From Thereva unica (lineage: Eukaryota; Arthropoda; Insecta; Diptera; Therevidae): a stretch of DNA of 64,000 bases. Below, piece by piece: positions 44,812 to 56,544 of this stretch. The position numbers were made by a program, and so were the translations under genes. The stretch's first letter is position 1. The number at the start of each line of letters is the position of its first letter. The DNA lies in contig OX465282.1 in the NCBI GenBank assembly GCA_949987705.1, positions 89,888,070 to 89,952,069 of the forward strand, in the 5' to 3' direction. The notes under the pieces were generated by a model. That model saw only the letters and a program-made list of their open reading frames with translations, was not told where the DNA came from and did no database searches.

Positions 44812-45450
44812 TTAGAGGGGGTCTGGAGGGTGTAGAAGAAAATGACGATGAACCTCACGTTTGAACTCTAAGGTGTTGTACGAGTTCGGAAATACTGACT
44901 GCGGGAGATTATTCCACAGTCGAGTTGTTCTATTCATAAACGAACTTCTAAACCGTATTGTGCGTGAACGAGGGGGCTGTAGGGTATGGGGGTGAGCCGA
45001 GCGGGCTAGTCTTGTGTTGCGGGAAAAGTATTGCCGTGCAGGCAGGAGGTCCTGAATTTCGGTGGAACAGTCGCCATGGTAATAGCGATAAAGTATGGAG
45101 AGGGCTGCTACATTCCTACGGTGGCTCAAGGTGTCTATGGAGGCGCGAAAGGGGCCATCACCAATGAGTTTGAGGGCACGATTTTGTACCTTGTCGAGAC
45201 AAGCTAAGGTGGTTTTTGGGACGCCTGCCCAGATATGCGAGTTGTATTCGAGGCGCGGTCGAATGTAGGATTTGTATATTGTAGCCAATGCGGCTGGCTG
45301 GAGGAGGAACTTGCATCTCTTGAGAAATCCAAGGCATTGGGAGGCTTGTTTGGCGATTTGGAATATGTGATCGTTCCATCGCAGATGCTCCGTTAAAATT
45401 ACCCCCAGGATGTTGAGAGTTGAGTCAGCCGTTAGACTCTCTCCATCCAC
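44812..45450 (-). pseudogene. LINE RT C-terminal part
   Basis: 212 codons: LNILGVILTEHLRWNDHIFQ, CLGFLKRCKFLL, SYIRPRLEYNSHIWAGVPK, QNRALKLIGD, then TIRFRSSFMNRTTRLWNNLP and a C-terminal HFLLHPPDPL. This is the usual end of CR1/jockey-like RT proteins. It was continuous with 46002..48047 before the SINE inserted. Confidence 0.85.
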
Positions 45451-45496
45451 CGAGACAGGAGGAAGGTCGGTACAATTTTTGTTGGAGATTAGATTT

Positions 45497-45961
45497 GGGG
45501 GCCTCGGTAGTCTAGAGGTAAGGCGCCTGACTGCTATCCCCAGAGGTCCCGGGTTCGAATCCCGGTGGTGCCACGGTCCTTCGCCTTTCCCACCTAACTT
45601 TCCTTCTTTCCTCTTCCCTCTTTACATTCCTGATTCCCCTGTCATAGCCTTCCCTAGTCCTTCCCCGCTCCACCAAGCGCATGCCATCGGTTGGTTGATG
45701 AGATTCAACTCGTTTCAGGAGGCATAACACTCCAGCGAGTTGTTCTCGACGCCCCGATGTCAGAGTCGCGAAATGGTTGTGAGTAGGTGGAATCAAATAT
45801 CGCGGCTAGGTTGTGACAGTTACTTCCTTCTCTTCTGTCTATCTTCCGGCTAGAGCTGCTGTTCGACATTGCACTCTATACGAATAAAATAGATTGTCGA
45901 CAGTACAAAGGGACTTTCCCTAAGCCTCTAGTCTGTCACATAAAAAAAAAAAAAAAAAAAA
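45497..45961 (+). mobile_element. tRNA-derived SINE, 465 bp
   Basis: The head (45497..45574) has an A box in TAGTCTAGAGGT (about 45508) and a perfect B box GGTTCGAATCC (45552..45562) with a CCGGG/CCCGG T-stem. A unique body follows and ends in about 20 A. It interrupts the LINE reading frame. The anticodon stem is mispaired, so this is a SINE head and not a working tRNA gene. It would be transcribed by Pol III from the internal boxes and mobilised by a LINE. I cannot define its target duplication. Confidence 0.85.
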
Positions 45962-46001
45962 GTGCTTCGTTTTTGTGGCGTTGAATTCGACGCGGTTCAT
46001 T

Positions 46002-48047
46002 TCACCCCAATGAAGAATCGATTCGATATCCCGGTTGATCGAAGCCGACATCAGTTGACGGTGGTAAAGACAAGGTCTGGCACGTGCTTGTCTTACATAT
46101 ATTGTCGAAGGAGTAAGAGAAATTCAGAGTACCGTCATCAGCGAAGCAGTGAAGTGGGTTGGAGGGGATTGAGAGCAGATCATTAATGAAGATTAGAAAA
46201 AGTGCGGGTGAGAGAATTGACCCCTGGGGAACTCCGGCCGAAATGGCGTGGGGGTTGGATTCGACGCCGTCCAATACTACCTTGATTGAACGGCCTGAAA
46301 GAAAGCTCTTAGTCCAGTTCCTTAGAACTAAGTGTATACCAATAGCTTGGAGTTTATTCAACAGAGCTGGGTGCCATACTCTGTCAAAAGCCTTTGATAT
46401 ATCTAGAGCAACTAGGCTAGACTCACCAAAGCTGTGAATGCTTTGGTTGATACGCTCGGTTAAACACACAAGCAGATCGCCAGTAGACCGTTTAGATCTG
46501 AAGCCGTATTGCCTGTCGTGTATAATTTGGTTGGATTCTAGATATTTCATCAGCTTTTTATTGATTATTGTCTCCATGATTTTGCAGAGAACAGAAGTAA
46601 TTGCTATTGGGCGGTAGTTTAAGGGGTCGCTGGCTTCACCTTTTTTTGGGATTGGCTGAACATGAGCTAGTTTCCAAGAGTCGGGATACACTCCGGAGAA
46701 GTAAGACAGGGCAAAAAGTTTGCGCAGAGGTTTAGCCAAAGGTGAGGCACATTTTTTAAGTACCATAGGGGGGATTTTGTCGGGACCAGTGGATTTATTG
46801 GCGTCGAGTTCCTTGAGACACCTAAACACCTCGCGAGTCCTGAAGTGAACTCCGTCCATTGAGTGGGTGGTATTCTCGAGAGTGGGGGGTGGCATAGCAG
46901 CATCGGGTAAAGAAGAATTTGCGGCGAACAGAGAAGCTAATAAGTCGGCCTTGGGTTTGCTTTCTGTTATCACTTCCTTGTTGTGAATAAAAGGAGGTGT
47001 TGAGAAGGAAGTAAAATTCTTCTTGATGGCGGTTACCAAGGACCAGAAGTTTTTGCCGCCTATAGTGGAGTTAAGAATCTTACTTCTCAATCTATCATCA
47101 AATGATGATTTGACTTTCCTGATGATGGAGTTACAGGAGTTTCTAAGTTTGACGTACTCACGACGAAGTGGCTCATTAGGCGAACGTCTGTATGCTCTAT
47201 ATGCGGCTTCTTTAGCTTTGATTGCGTTCATACATTCCCCATTGAACCATTTGTTCGGCCTAGGCTTCACAGATTTGGTAGACTGAGGGATGAACAAGCG
47301 CATACCCGCTCGAATAATTTTGGTGACACAGAGGGCCGCATAGTTCGCATTGGCATTACGGAAACACAAATCCCAGTCAGTGGCCTGGAAGAAGCGAATA
47401 AGACCCAACCAGTTGGCTTTCCCATAGTGCCACACAGTTCTTTTAGGAGCTGTGGTGGTTGTGGTCGAGGATGGATATGGGAAATAAGCGCTAATTAGTT
47501 TATGGTCCGAGTTGCCAAGGGGTGAGCTAACCTTGATGGAGTACCGCGTCGGATGGGAAGTAAGAAACAGGTCAAGGAGATGGGCTCCTTGACCTGGAAT
47601 ATCAGGGACTCTCGTCGGACATTTGACAATTTGGTGCAAGTTGTTGAGGCTCGCAAAGAGCTCGGCGTCTTTGTCAGGAATACTGGTGCCATTTGAGTAA
47701 TTTAGCCAATGTACATTGTGAACGTTGAAATCACCCGCAACAATGATTTCGCTTTCCGGGTGGGAAAATAAAAATCCGGAAATCTGTTCGGAAATAGCAT
47801 CGAAGGCTGAGGTGGTGGCCTCATTACTAATATTAGGACTCCTATATAAAAAACAGAAAAATATGACGTGGCTATGGATAATTATTTTAATCCAAAGATG
47901 ATTAAAATCACAGGATGTACTACTGTACACCTTCTGAAAGGCCACGTCATTCCTAATATATATGGCTAATCCCCTATGGGCGGAAAAGTTGTGCACTAAG
48001 TTATACCCTGTCACCTGAAATCGATCTAAATCAAGATCTGGTAACAC
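46002..48047 (-). pseudogene. LINE endonuclease-RT frame, 681 codons
   Basis: Open from MLPDLDLDRFQVTGYNLV, which is internal to the endonuclease (upstream in-frame residues ALSETQV continue to about 48070). Endonuclease: HRGLAIYIRND, FCFLYRSPNIS, EIIVAGDFNVHNVHWLNYS, LLDLFLTSH and LGNSDHKLI. RT: KSTGPDKIPPMVLKKCASPL, NYRPIAITSVLCKIME, LVALDISKAFDRVWHPAL, SAGVPQGSILSPALFLIF and FADDGTLNFS (active-site FADD). A frameshift near 46100 ends the frame at 46002, where the true reading continues as WGEMNRVEFNATKTKH up to the SINE. Confidence 0.88.
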
Positions 48048-48078
48048 TTGGGTTTCACTCAGTGCGAAGTGCGGCTGA

Positions 48079-48140
48079 AGTCAGGGGCGGCGCTTTCATA
48101 GGTGCAAATGGTGCACTTGCACCGGGCGCAGTTCCAGAAA
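48079..48140. mobile_element. hAT-type terminal fragment
   Basis: CAGGGGCGGCGCTTTCATAG, GTGCACTTGCACCGGGCGCA resembles hAT ends. A diverged direct copy (AGGGCCGCGGTTTTAGGTGC) is at 48735. No inverted partner was found. Confidence 0.45.
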
Positions 48141-48229
48141 TTAAGATTTAAAAAAAAATTAAAACTTAAAAAAATGTATAAAGTATTGTCATGTCTTACA
48201 GAAAATGCACCTTCTGTGCCTCTTTTTCC

Positions 48230-48345
48230 ATTATCTTCTGCAGGATGTTTCCAATCCAATTCCATTTAGTTTACCTGATTTCGTTGTCTATCCTTTCTAG
48301 GCTGGCACAGTGTACATATAATTCTTGATTTGTCAATATCCCTAA
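48230..48345 (-). mobile_element. RTE-like LINE scrap
   Basis: LTNQELYVHCASLERIDNEI then KWNWIGNIL parallels NEELWRRAGQERIDDQIRRR and WNWVGH of the RTE copy at 43355..44417. Confidence 0.55.
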
Positions 48346-50059
48346 TTCGGCGAAGAACATCTGGATCGCCTCTGTTCTGAATTTGTCGAAAGCGCCTTCT
48401 ATGTTCAGTAAATCTGTTAAGTGGACTGTTTTTTTTTCTATGCAAGATTTTAGCGTAAAAACTAATAAATGAAGTATAGTGACCACTTATGACCCTTCGA
48501 AATATGAAAGCTTGGGGTACGACATGGAGACCTCCATTATGGAAATTCGACTGTATAGTACCTACTATATATTTTCGGAGCCCAGTATTTTGCTGGAAAT
48601 AGTAAGGGAAGTGCGGCTTGCACCGAAAAACATCCTGGACCTTAATGGCATTAGGGGAAGAGTTTTTTGAAGTTCGTAAGCAAACTCAGCACAAAAGCAA
48701 GATCGCAAATAAAAATCCTTATTGGACAAATGTAGGGCCGCGGTTTTAGGTGCAATTAGTGCATTCGCACTGGGCGCAATTAGACGGGGAGCTATTTCAG
48801 AAAAAAGTAAAAAAAAATTAATTCTCGTACCTTCATTTTCATATATTAAAGGAACTCCAAGGAGTATTTTCTGTCTTTTTTCATATTAAAGAAGAAGAAG
48901 TTAAAATTCTTATCACCTCAACTGCAAAATAAACGGAAGCTATAGTGCGCACCAAAGAATTGGAAATTTAAACGCGGTTGGGAAAATGACGATTTCCCAC
49001 ACATTAACATTTCGCGTACGGAGAAAAAAAAGGACGCGTATAGAATTTTTCAAACTCCGTGACACTAAAAATTTGAGCAGTTCTGCGCACCTCGTTGCCA
49101 AATTTCATAAATAATGTTCTATCATTTCCCCTCTTTTTAGTTAAAACGGCAACAAACACTGAAAAAACTCAACAAAATAATTTGGGAAGGGATGCGCGCA
49201 TGCCGAATGAATAAAGTTAATTTATCTTTCTATGTGCTGAGCAGAGCTTTTAAATACATGTAAAGCCCCTGCTCAACAAAGGCAGTTTATTCAACATAAT
49301 AAGCATAATTCTACTTTAATTATACGAAATATTTCTCATTTCTAAATTTAAAATAATTTAAAAAAAATGCTGAAAAAAATTCCTTTGAATAAATGAGCGT
49401 TTTCATTCATAAACCGACAGTTCCCCGCAGTCGCAAGTAACACAACCTCCCCGGGCAGAAGCGCGTATGCGACTGGCAGTGGCAGGAAACGTCAACAATC
49501 TAGTAATCAAAGTGATAAAAACACAAATTTCGTATTTTTTAGTAGAAATTACTACAAATTATTTCTGTAGCATATGTGTAAAATATAATAACCTTAAAAT
49601 AAAAAAATTATATAAAGACGGGTGTTTTTCAGTCATAATTGGTAAATTTTTTAAATAATCATTGTAGTCCCAGAAAGATACACCTCCCGGTAGCAATACG
49701 CAGTCGCGACTGATTACATGGCAGCAAGTGATTTGATAGGAGGAGTTAACTGAAGCTTTTGTCTGAGCTTTTAAACATTTTTAAGAGCTTAGCTGGGGAA
49801 CATGCGCGGGATGTCACGAGGTTTGAAAACAACTATACATTGCAATTTCCCCTTCGAAATTCGTTTACGAGCAACAACATTCCAGCATTGTATCTAATCA
49901 CTACAAAAGTGGCAGTGAGACCGTTGAATTGTCATTGGGTATAGAAATGAGTGGGTTATTTGAGTGTTTAAACGAACGGAGTGGCACTTTTCTTTACGAA
50001 TGTGCTTTCATGGTGGGATTTGAAAATCTCATTGCCCATTAAGCACACAATTTTGCCAT
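48346..50059. other. Intron 1 of gene B: AT-rich, no gene
   Basis: Only short frames. A CCCCGCAGTCGCAAGTAACA and a related GCAGTCGCGACTGATTACAT word at 49420 and 49700 may be terminal repeats of a small element; not resolved. Confidence 0.4.
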
Positions 50060-50128
50060 TTCCAATTGCTTTGGTGCACGCCATACTATTGGCTTATGGG
50101 TGCAGCAAGGCGCCCGGGTTCCAGCTAG
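50060..50128 (+). mobile_element. Helitron 3' end fragment
   Basis: TATTGGCTTATGGGTGCAGC then GGCGCCCGGGTTCCAGCTAG, followed by T, matches the 3' end of Helitron copy 2 (TATTGGCTTATGGGTTCAGC...CCCAGCTAG). No matching 5' end was found nearby. Confidence 0.65.
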
Positions 50129-50479
50129 TTTCAATTAAATAAGCTTGATACCGTCGTCTTTTTTGTTAACTGCTAAGTTTACCTAAAATCCTACAACCAG
50201 ATTTTATATATGTGGAAGTATACATCGACGAATAACCCCTCAGCGGTAGTCCGAGGCTACGAGCTAATCAGGATTTTGAACCCGCTTCTGCGTAGAATCG
50301 AATCAACGACCTAAAGATTAGCAATCGGCGCCCTTAACGCCTACCGAAGGCTGAATTGAATTATACTAGTTGAGGTAGTACAACTGTACAACTGATATCC
50401 TGCTATGAGACTGTGGTATATGGTCTATGCAGAGATAAAAGAATGAATTACAAGAGCTAATTGTGATTTACGAAACTAT

Positions 50480-52380
50480 CCATACAATTTCGCTACAACC
50501 CAAATCGAACTCTAGGGCATTTCTCCAAGTTTGACGGTTCCTTGCAGCAGTTCTCCAGTATCGAATGTCAACCGTCCCAGAGTCCATCCACCACCTCCTG
50601 GGTCAACCTACTGGTCTATTTCCTGCCACCAAAAACCGTTTTGGAATACGGTTATCGTCCTTCCTGATTACGTGACCGGCTAGTCTTAGTCTGTTGATTT
50701 TTATAGACGTTGAGAGTTCTGGGTCGTCAAGAATTCCATACAACTCGTTAATGAATCTTCTTCGCCATATTCCATCCTCTCTCGTTGGGCCTCTTATGCA
50801 TCTGAGACCTTTCCTCTTAAACCTGTTGACTCGTTCCTCAATGTTCATGGTCATAGCGTAAGTCTCAACTGGTTGTATTACTGTTTCGTAGAGTGAAAGT
50901 TTCGTTTTTCTGTGCACAAATCTTGAGTGCAGGATTTGTTTTTTGGAATAAAAAGCTCTATTAGCCAGTAGTATTCATCTAGTTATTGCTTCCTTTTAAT
51001 CGTTTCTTTTTTAGTTGTAGACCCATGGTAGACTGTTTTATCGATTACTTCTAGATTGTGTTCGTCGATGCATCACCTTTGTTTTCTCTTCGTTGATGTT
51101 CAGCCCTATGTCCTTGGACGCCTTTCATAATTCGACATATACTTCTTGTGCTGCCAAAAAGGACCTTTCCACGATGTTCACGCCATCCGCATATCTAAGT
51201 AGTTGTTCAAACTGCGTTGCTATGGAAGCACTTCTCTGTACTGACGTTTTTCTTATCACCCATTCTTGGGCCAAGTTGAAAAATATGGGGGCTAGTACAT
51301 CTCTACCTTGTCGTACTTCGAACTCTTCTGTTACTGGATTTTGGATACTTACTTTCGTCAGGGAGCTATTTGTTGCACATTTTATCAGTCGTAACAGCTC
51401 GGAGGGGACTCCTAATTTCAATAGGGTCCTGTACAGCCTCTCTCTGTTTATTGTTGCCTGTTGAAAGTCGACAAATATCTGGTATAATATATGCATTCCT
51501 TTCCCAGGTTTTCTCTAGAATTTGTTTTGTCAGCAGCTGGTCTGATGTTGACCTGTTTGTCACAAAACCAGCTTGGTATTATCCTATAAGGTGTTCCGCT
51601 ATAGGTTCTAGTTTTTGTTTCACAAGGTTTATGAAGGCTTTGTATCTGGTGCTGAGGAGTGAGATGCCTCCGTAGTTTTTACAAGTTAATTTATCTCCTT
51701 TCTTGTAGATTGGACATATAATCGCTTTCTTCCATATAATCGCTTTCCTCCTCAGCACCTTCTTCCTTCCAGATGCTGCATATGAGTTCGTGTAAGTTTC
51801 TTAAGAGTTCTGGTTCTGCGGTCCTCCTTCCTTTAGTAGCTCAGCTGGGAATCCATCGATGCTTGGGGATTTGTTGCTTTTTTGCCCTTTCACAGCCTCC
51901 CGTAGCTCATCCAGGGTTGGTGGTTCTATCTTGGAATTCTAACTTGAGGGATTACCATTGCCTCCGCCAGTGAGTCTTCGTTTATTCCTTCGGTTGGATT
52001 CAATAAGTTTTGAAAATATTGTCTCCATCTTTCCTTTATCCTATCCGGTTCTACTAATAGATTCCCATCTATATGTCCCTGCAGATATCCGTTCTTGGCT
52101 GAAACTTGTTTCTAATCTGGCGTGTTTCTTGATATGCTTGAGTAATTCTCTCTTCGTTGTAGTCTTCTTGTATCTGTAGGATCTACCTATTTAGATACTT
52201 TCTCTTCTCCTTTCTGCACAGCTTGTCTGTAGTTCTTCTTTTCAGCTTAAAGACTTCCATCCTTGCTCGTGTGGGCCTTGCGATATACTCCCGGTCGCTC
52301 TGGTTTCGTTCTCCTTTTGCAGCTCTACAACCCTGATCAAACCAGTCAATTCTAATCTGTCTGGGGAAACAGTTCATTTA
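50480..52380 (-). pseudogene. RTE-like LINE relic
   Basis: Minus-strand pieces in order: RIDWFDQGCRAAKGE (52.3 kb), YQAGFVTNRSTSDQLLTKQI (51.55 kb), FVDFQQATINRERLY, EFEVRQGRDVLAPIFFNLA, LLRYADGVNIVERS (the second catalytic Asp of YADD is Gly), then YETVIQPVETYAM and NRLRLAGHVIRKDDNRIPKR. Stops and shifts throughout. It fills much of the right half of gene B intron 1. Confidence 0.78.
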
Positions 52381-52876
52381 AGTTCAATTCGTGATTACCG
52401 ACGTTTATAATTTCAATACTGTTCATAACTCCTAAGGCAGTACATACGTTGATCCAGTATCCAAATACGATTTTTTCAAAAACCTACAGTTAATAATAAA
52501 TCAATTAAAATTATTCGAGAAATATTTTATTCAATTTCTTATAGAAAATTAGGATTTATTTATTTTGAAAACATTTAATTTTTCGTTGTTTTTATTACTG
52601 TGCTGTGGATACTCCAATCTTATAAAAATTGGTTATGATTAATATCGAGGCATTTGAAGTATGAATCAAGAGAATCTAAAACTTTACGAGTACCTACAAA
52701 TTTTATCGGGATATGTACAAAGAAGAGATAAGAAGTATGTATTAACTTGACCAGTACAAATGTTATCTGAATGTGTAAAAAGAACTTTATTGAATTTGTT
52801 TTTTTATATTTCCTGTCCAACTGTAGCATACATGGTATAAAATCTTTGCTTACAACATTCATATAAATAAACTTAC
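52381..52876. other. Intron 1 of gene B next to exon 1
   Basis: AT-rich, nothing recognised. Confidence 0.45.
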
Positions 52877-53088
52877 TTTTCATCTGGATATTGATTGTGA
52901 TACATAGTGAATTGCTCATGAAAGGACTTCTTTCCGAAAAGTAAGTAACTATTACTTCCGATCAACGGCAGAGGCTTTATGTACTTTAAGCCCATGTTCT
53001 TAAAATAGTCATGATTTGCTGTCGTTACTCTATAGAAAAAGTATAAAGCAACCGCAACAGCTACAAGCAATAACAAAACACTCAACAT
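52877..53088 (-). CDS. CYP9-like cytochrome P450, exon 1 (gene B)
   Basis: Residues 1-70 and two bases of codon 71. MLSVLLLLVAVAVALYFFYR is the ER anchor; NHDYFKNMGLKYIKPLPLIG is the hinge. The ATG at 53088 is the first in frame after the predicted start site. The donor is GATGAAAA|GTAAGT. Joined to 42473 it gives DEK-VIGIFEFSKPSFLIND. The intron is about 10.4 kb. Same length and phase as exon 1 of C and D. Confidence 0.9.
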
Positions 53089-53146
53089 ATTATTATTAGA
53101 TTTTAATGACGTTCACGCCCCCAAACAGACCGAACTTCTGTGTTTG

Positions 53147-53182
53147 ACTGAATAATAATAGCGCGTGTTTGAACTAATTATA
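53147..53182 (-). promoter_or_regulatory. Core promoter of gene B: TATA box and initiator
   Basis: Minus-strand TATAATT (53182..53176) lies about 33 nt upstream of the A in ATTCAGTCAAA (initiator, 53151..53147). The predicted 5'UTR is about 61 nt. This is the clearest promoter in the window. Confidence 0.6.
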
Positions 53183-53756
53183 TGATGGCCAGGTCTGGAG
53201 CGGAAATGCGCTCTCCATTGATAATAAACAGCTTTCAATTAGTGTATAAAACGCGAAGTCCCGAAACTTATCTTTTGTGAGCTTGATGACGTAACGAACT
53301 CTTGGAATAAAGTCCAGGTTCCGTAAATTGTTGCTGATTAAATTTATTTTTTGTTGTGGAAAATTTTTATAAACCCGCATTTTGAGGACCGTATCGAATT
53401 ATTTGGAAATCAAAATCATCAAAATAGATTCCTTGATACAGAACAATAGGAAGATCTAGTCTGAGGGGTGATAACTGGAACACAGAAATAAGAGAAACTT
53501 GGTTCAAAACAAATAAAAACTAAATAAAACTTGATAAAAAAATAAAAATTAATTTACGACTTAATCAAATTATAAACGAAATATAGAGAAATGATACCAC
53601 TATTCCCAATCTAATCTTAAACGGGAGTTAACTTGATATAATGAACCACAGAAATCAAATATAGTCTATACCTATTTGAACTACTAAGATCTGAGTAAAT
53701 TATAATAAACTAATGGGATTGTGGGTTTGACGCTTTCAGTCCCAACGATCAATTTC
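53183..53756. other. Intergenic B-A spacer, left part
   Basis: No gene. ATTATAAACGAAATA and CAATCTAATCTTAAACGGGA at 53570-53630 resemble the ends of the small element at 32683..33071. Confidence 0.4.
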
Positions 53757-55023
53757 CAGTGCTGCCACTTTGGATACGTTCGTATCATTACGGATACTAT
53801 TTAGTGGAAAAAAATCATATGGATATACGTTTTTCCGAAAAAGGATACTTTCGCGCTTATCGTAATTTTATTTTCATTTTTCAAAATCTATATCTATTAT
53901 CATTTCTTGTCTAATCAGTAAAATTAATTTCTAATATCTGTTACATATTATATCAAAGTTGTGACGTACTTTTCATTATGAGTTGTGTTTATTGATCTCA
54001 GCAAAATGAGCCTGCTTTAAAGTAGCCCCTTACAGTATCAGTTTAACTCTGCGGTTTACCACGTGTGACGTCATGAACGAAAAAATTGTGTGAACTGTGC
54101 AATTTTGAACTATTTTCACTCAGTCCGCAGACCTGAGCTTCTCGACCCTCTTCTGCTGCGATAAACTGCGCAGGTCAGACAGTTTATCTTCAGCTCCGTC
54201 AGATGTTTTCAAATCAATAAAACTGATTAGACTGAGCAAAAAAAAACCGTGCAACGAACTGACGAACCCATGCACTTAGGTCAGGTCAGTTTATCGTACA
54301 GATTTTACACAGTTAAACTGCGCAGTTAAAACTAAGAGTGTGTTGGCCGCTTAACTTGAACTGGAGCAACTTAAAGCACGGGTTTCTGCTCTATCTTTTT
54401 TGGTAGAGAAACTTCGGGGAAGATTTCTTGTTCTACTTTTTTGACAGCTGCTTTTCTCTGAGCTGCCTTGAGCTGCTCTGCTTTTTTCGGTTACAGTCAA
54501 CAAGGCTATGATGTTTTTGGCTTGTCGTGTTCATGTGGGTTTTTTTAAAGTGAAAAATGGTTACGTTACTTATTGTTTGAGTATTGTATCGTGTTGGGGT
54601 GCTGTGAAACTAGTGCGATGGATAGGTAATTTTTTAATAATTACGAGTTACGGTATCTTTAAGTAATTTCCTTTTTTTTTATATTTAGATTTGTTGCTGG
54701 AAAAAGAAAAAATGCAACCAAAGACACACAACTAACAGAAAAAGTAGTGTTAGATGTGCATAAATTTTATATTGCGAAACACATCTATGTTCGTACGCGG
54801 ATGACGTTACCATTACAAAAGGAAAATTTCCTTGACTGTTCCGTGAATTCATGGAGACGGCACTACCAACCCTTTCAAGCTGAACTACCACCCGCGGACT
54901 CAGCGGTAACCCAGTAAAAACAAAACCAATATACAAGTACGTACAGAAAGGTTATGGATACGATTGGATACTTTTTCTGTATTGTAATGGATACGACAAA
55001 ACGCTGAGAGAGTGGCAACACTG
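53757..55023. mobile_element. hAT-type element, 1.27 kb
   Basis: Ends CAGTGCTGCCACT and (inverted) CAGTGTTGCCACT, flanked by TCAATTTC (53749..53756) and TCAACTTC (55024..55031), one mismatch. Subterminal GGATAC words occur near both ends. It may hold the start of a transposase gene (54618..54917). Confidence 0.82.
54618..54917 (+). pseudogene. Possible 5' exons of a hAT transposase remnant
   Basis: ATGGATAG|GTAATT ... TTTATATTTAG|A gives a plausible 63-bp intron. The spliced reading is MDRFVAGKRKNATKDTQLTE then VVLDVHKFYIAKHIYVRTRM, 78 aa before a stop. An opening M-D-x-F-V-x-x-K-R-K is common in hAT-type transposases and their host relatives. No catalytic region follows, so the identity is tentative. 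Confidence 0.3.
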
Positions 55024-55031
55024 TCAACTTC

Positions 55032-56544
55032 CCAGTTTCCACAAGATTTTTCTAGAGAATTAGTTTTTCCTAAAAATTAGCAAACATTTCCTCAGTACTT
55101 CGTTCGCTACACTAGAGCGCGTGGTGGAATTCGTCCTGTGCACGTTGAAGGGCTGTTGATAAACTTGGAAGCAAATTACTTCATTTGGAAACTGGAACGA
55201 TTTCAAGACTTAGCAGACTTGACCGAAAAGAATACACTTGCGGAATCTACAGGAAATTTCGGGATGAAATTCTGTAGGACTTGGAAAACAATTTCTCGCC
55301 CAAAAACTGCTGGTCTAAGGTTCGAAAAATACGTGATGTTTATAAAAGTCACTGCACGTTTTTATGCGGTATAAATCTTACCGAATAAATAGTGGCGCGT
55401 ACATTGAGTATAGAACCGTTCACACGTCGCTTGTACTCATTGGCGTAACTAAGGGGGCCAGGGTGGGCCTGGAACACTTTTGAACGGCCATGCCCCCAAC
55501 AGAAAAAAGCCAATTGGGTGCCTGGATATTCAAAACTTGCCATATGCTCTATGGAAACATGAAAAAGTATTGCCCATGAAGGAGAAGAGAGATTTAACTC
55601 CCAGCCTGTACAAGCTATTGCAAGTTAGAAGTTACTGTAGGCCTTTCGGTGAGCTCAACTGGTGCAAAAAGAGTTTGTCTGCTATAAGGTGCATAAATAC
55701 TAGGCTTAGGGACACAATGATCTAGGACAGATTTTCGACATTGATAACAAGCTAATTAAGCGAAAAGTGCCAGTTTATTTTTTTGTGCCAAAATAGGATT
55801 TCTTGTGGTTATCTAACCAAGTTTCAACCAATTACCGAGAGAAAAAAAATTACTACACCCTTTTACTTTTTGTAAATATAATGACATTATTTATGCCCTG
55901 AGCTCATAACACGAAATTTAACAAAATTTGAGTTCGGTGACAAAAGGGGCTTATGGACGAGCGAGAGGACTATCCTTTTCGGTTTCATGTATTTATATGG
56001 GAATATTTCAGATGAGCAGTCCTTTATAACATGTCAGTGGCAAAGTCTAGAAATAACAAGTCCTACATCTTCATATAAAACTTTCACTTATTTGTGTGCG
56101 TTTATATCTGAACATCATTGCTGAGCACAACTCAACGCATACATTGTCAACTCGGCGTTACAAAGCCAGATTCTCTCTCTTCGATGCAGAACCGAAAAGG
56201 GAGGAAAATTGAATTTGCTGTTTTGTCTCATAAATCCTGCAAATATACACCAATACATCAAGTTAACTCCATATAAAATCTTTGAATCCCAGCAGTAAAT
56301 TAATCAAGCGCATCCAATTCATAGTTATGGAAGCTCCCTGGAAGCACGCATTATACAGGGTGTATCAGCGAAAATGTTGAGACGCCTGGCTATGGATAGG
56401 TTTTGGATAGGCGAGAAGAAATCGTTTGGGTGGGGGGAGGGTCGTAACGGTTTAGCCGCTAGAGCGTTTTGAATGTTTTTTGCCATAGGTTTACATATTA
56501 CCATGTATTTTTGTAACCCTATTAGATATCCTACCAGCCGGGCG
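55032..56544. other. Intergenic spacer, no gene recognised
   Basis: Frames at 55138..55374 and 55480..55725 lack domains. ATTGGCGTAACTAAGGGGGC at 55439 looks like a lone hAT end. Confidence 0.4.

Larger units (their letters stand above)
44681..48078 (-). mobile_element. CR1/Jockey-type LINE carrying a SINE
   Basis: Minus strand. The 3' end at 44681 has a run of about 16 A on that strand. The coding part is 48047..46002 plus 45450..44812. The 5' end is cut at about 48078 by hAT-like sequence just before the N-terminal part of the endonuclease, so ORF1 is absent. It is the best copy of the family that also gives the fragments at 1..588, 5558..5715, 5981..6070 and 32505..32585. Confidence 0.85.

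Noticed and set aside
45497..45574. Genuine tRNA gene
   Set aside because: A and B boxes are good, but the anticodon stem is mispaired and the sequence continues into a body with an A tail, as in a SINE.
54685..54936. Minus-strand frame MYIGFVFTGLPLSPRVVV...
   Set aside because: No domain; the opposite strand gives a more plausible, spliced reading with a hAT-like start.
55138..55725. Two plus-strand frames (78 and 81 codons) as small genes
   Set aside because: No domain, no promoter or splice context, lengths expected by chance.
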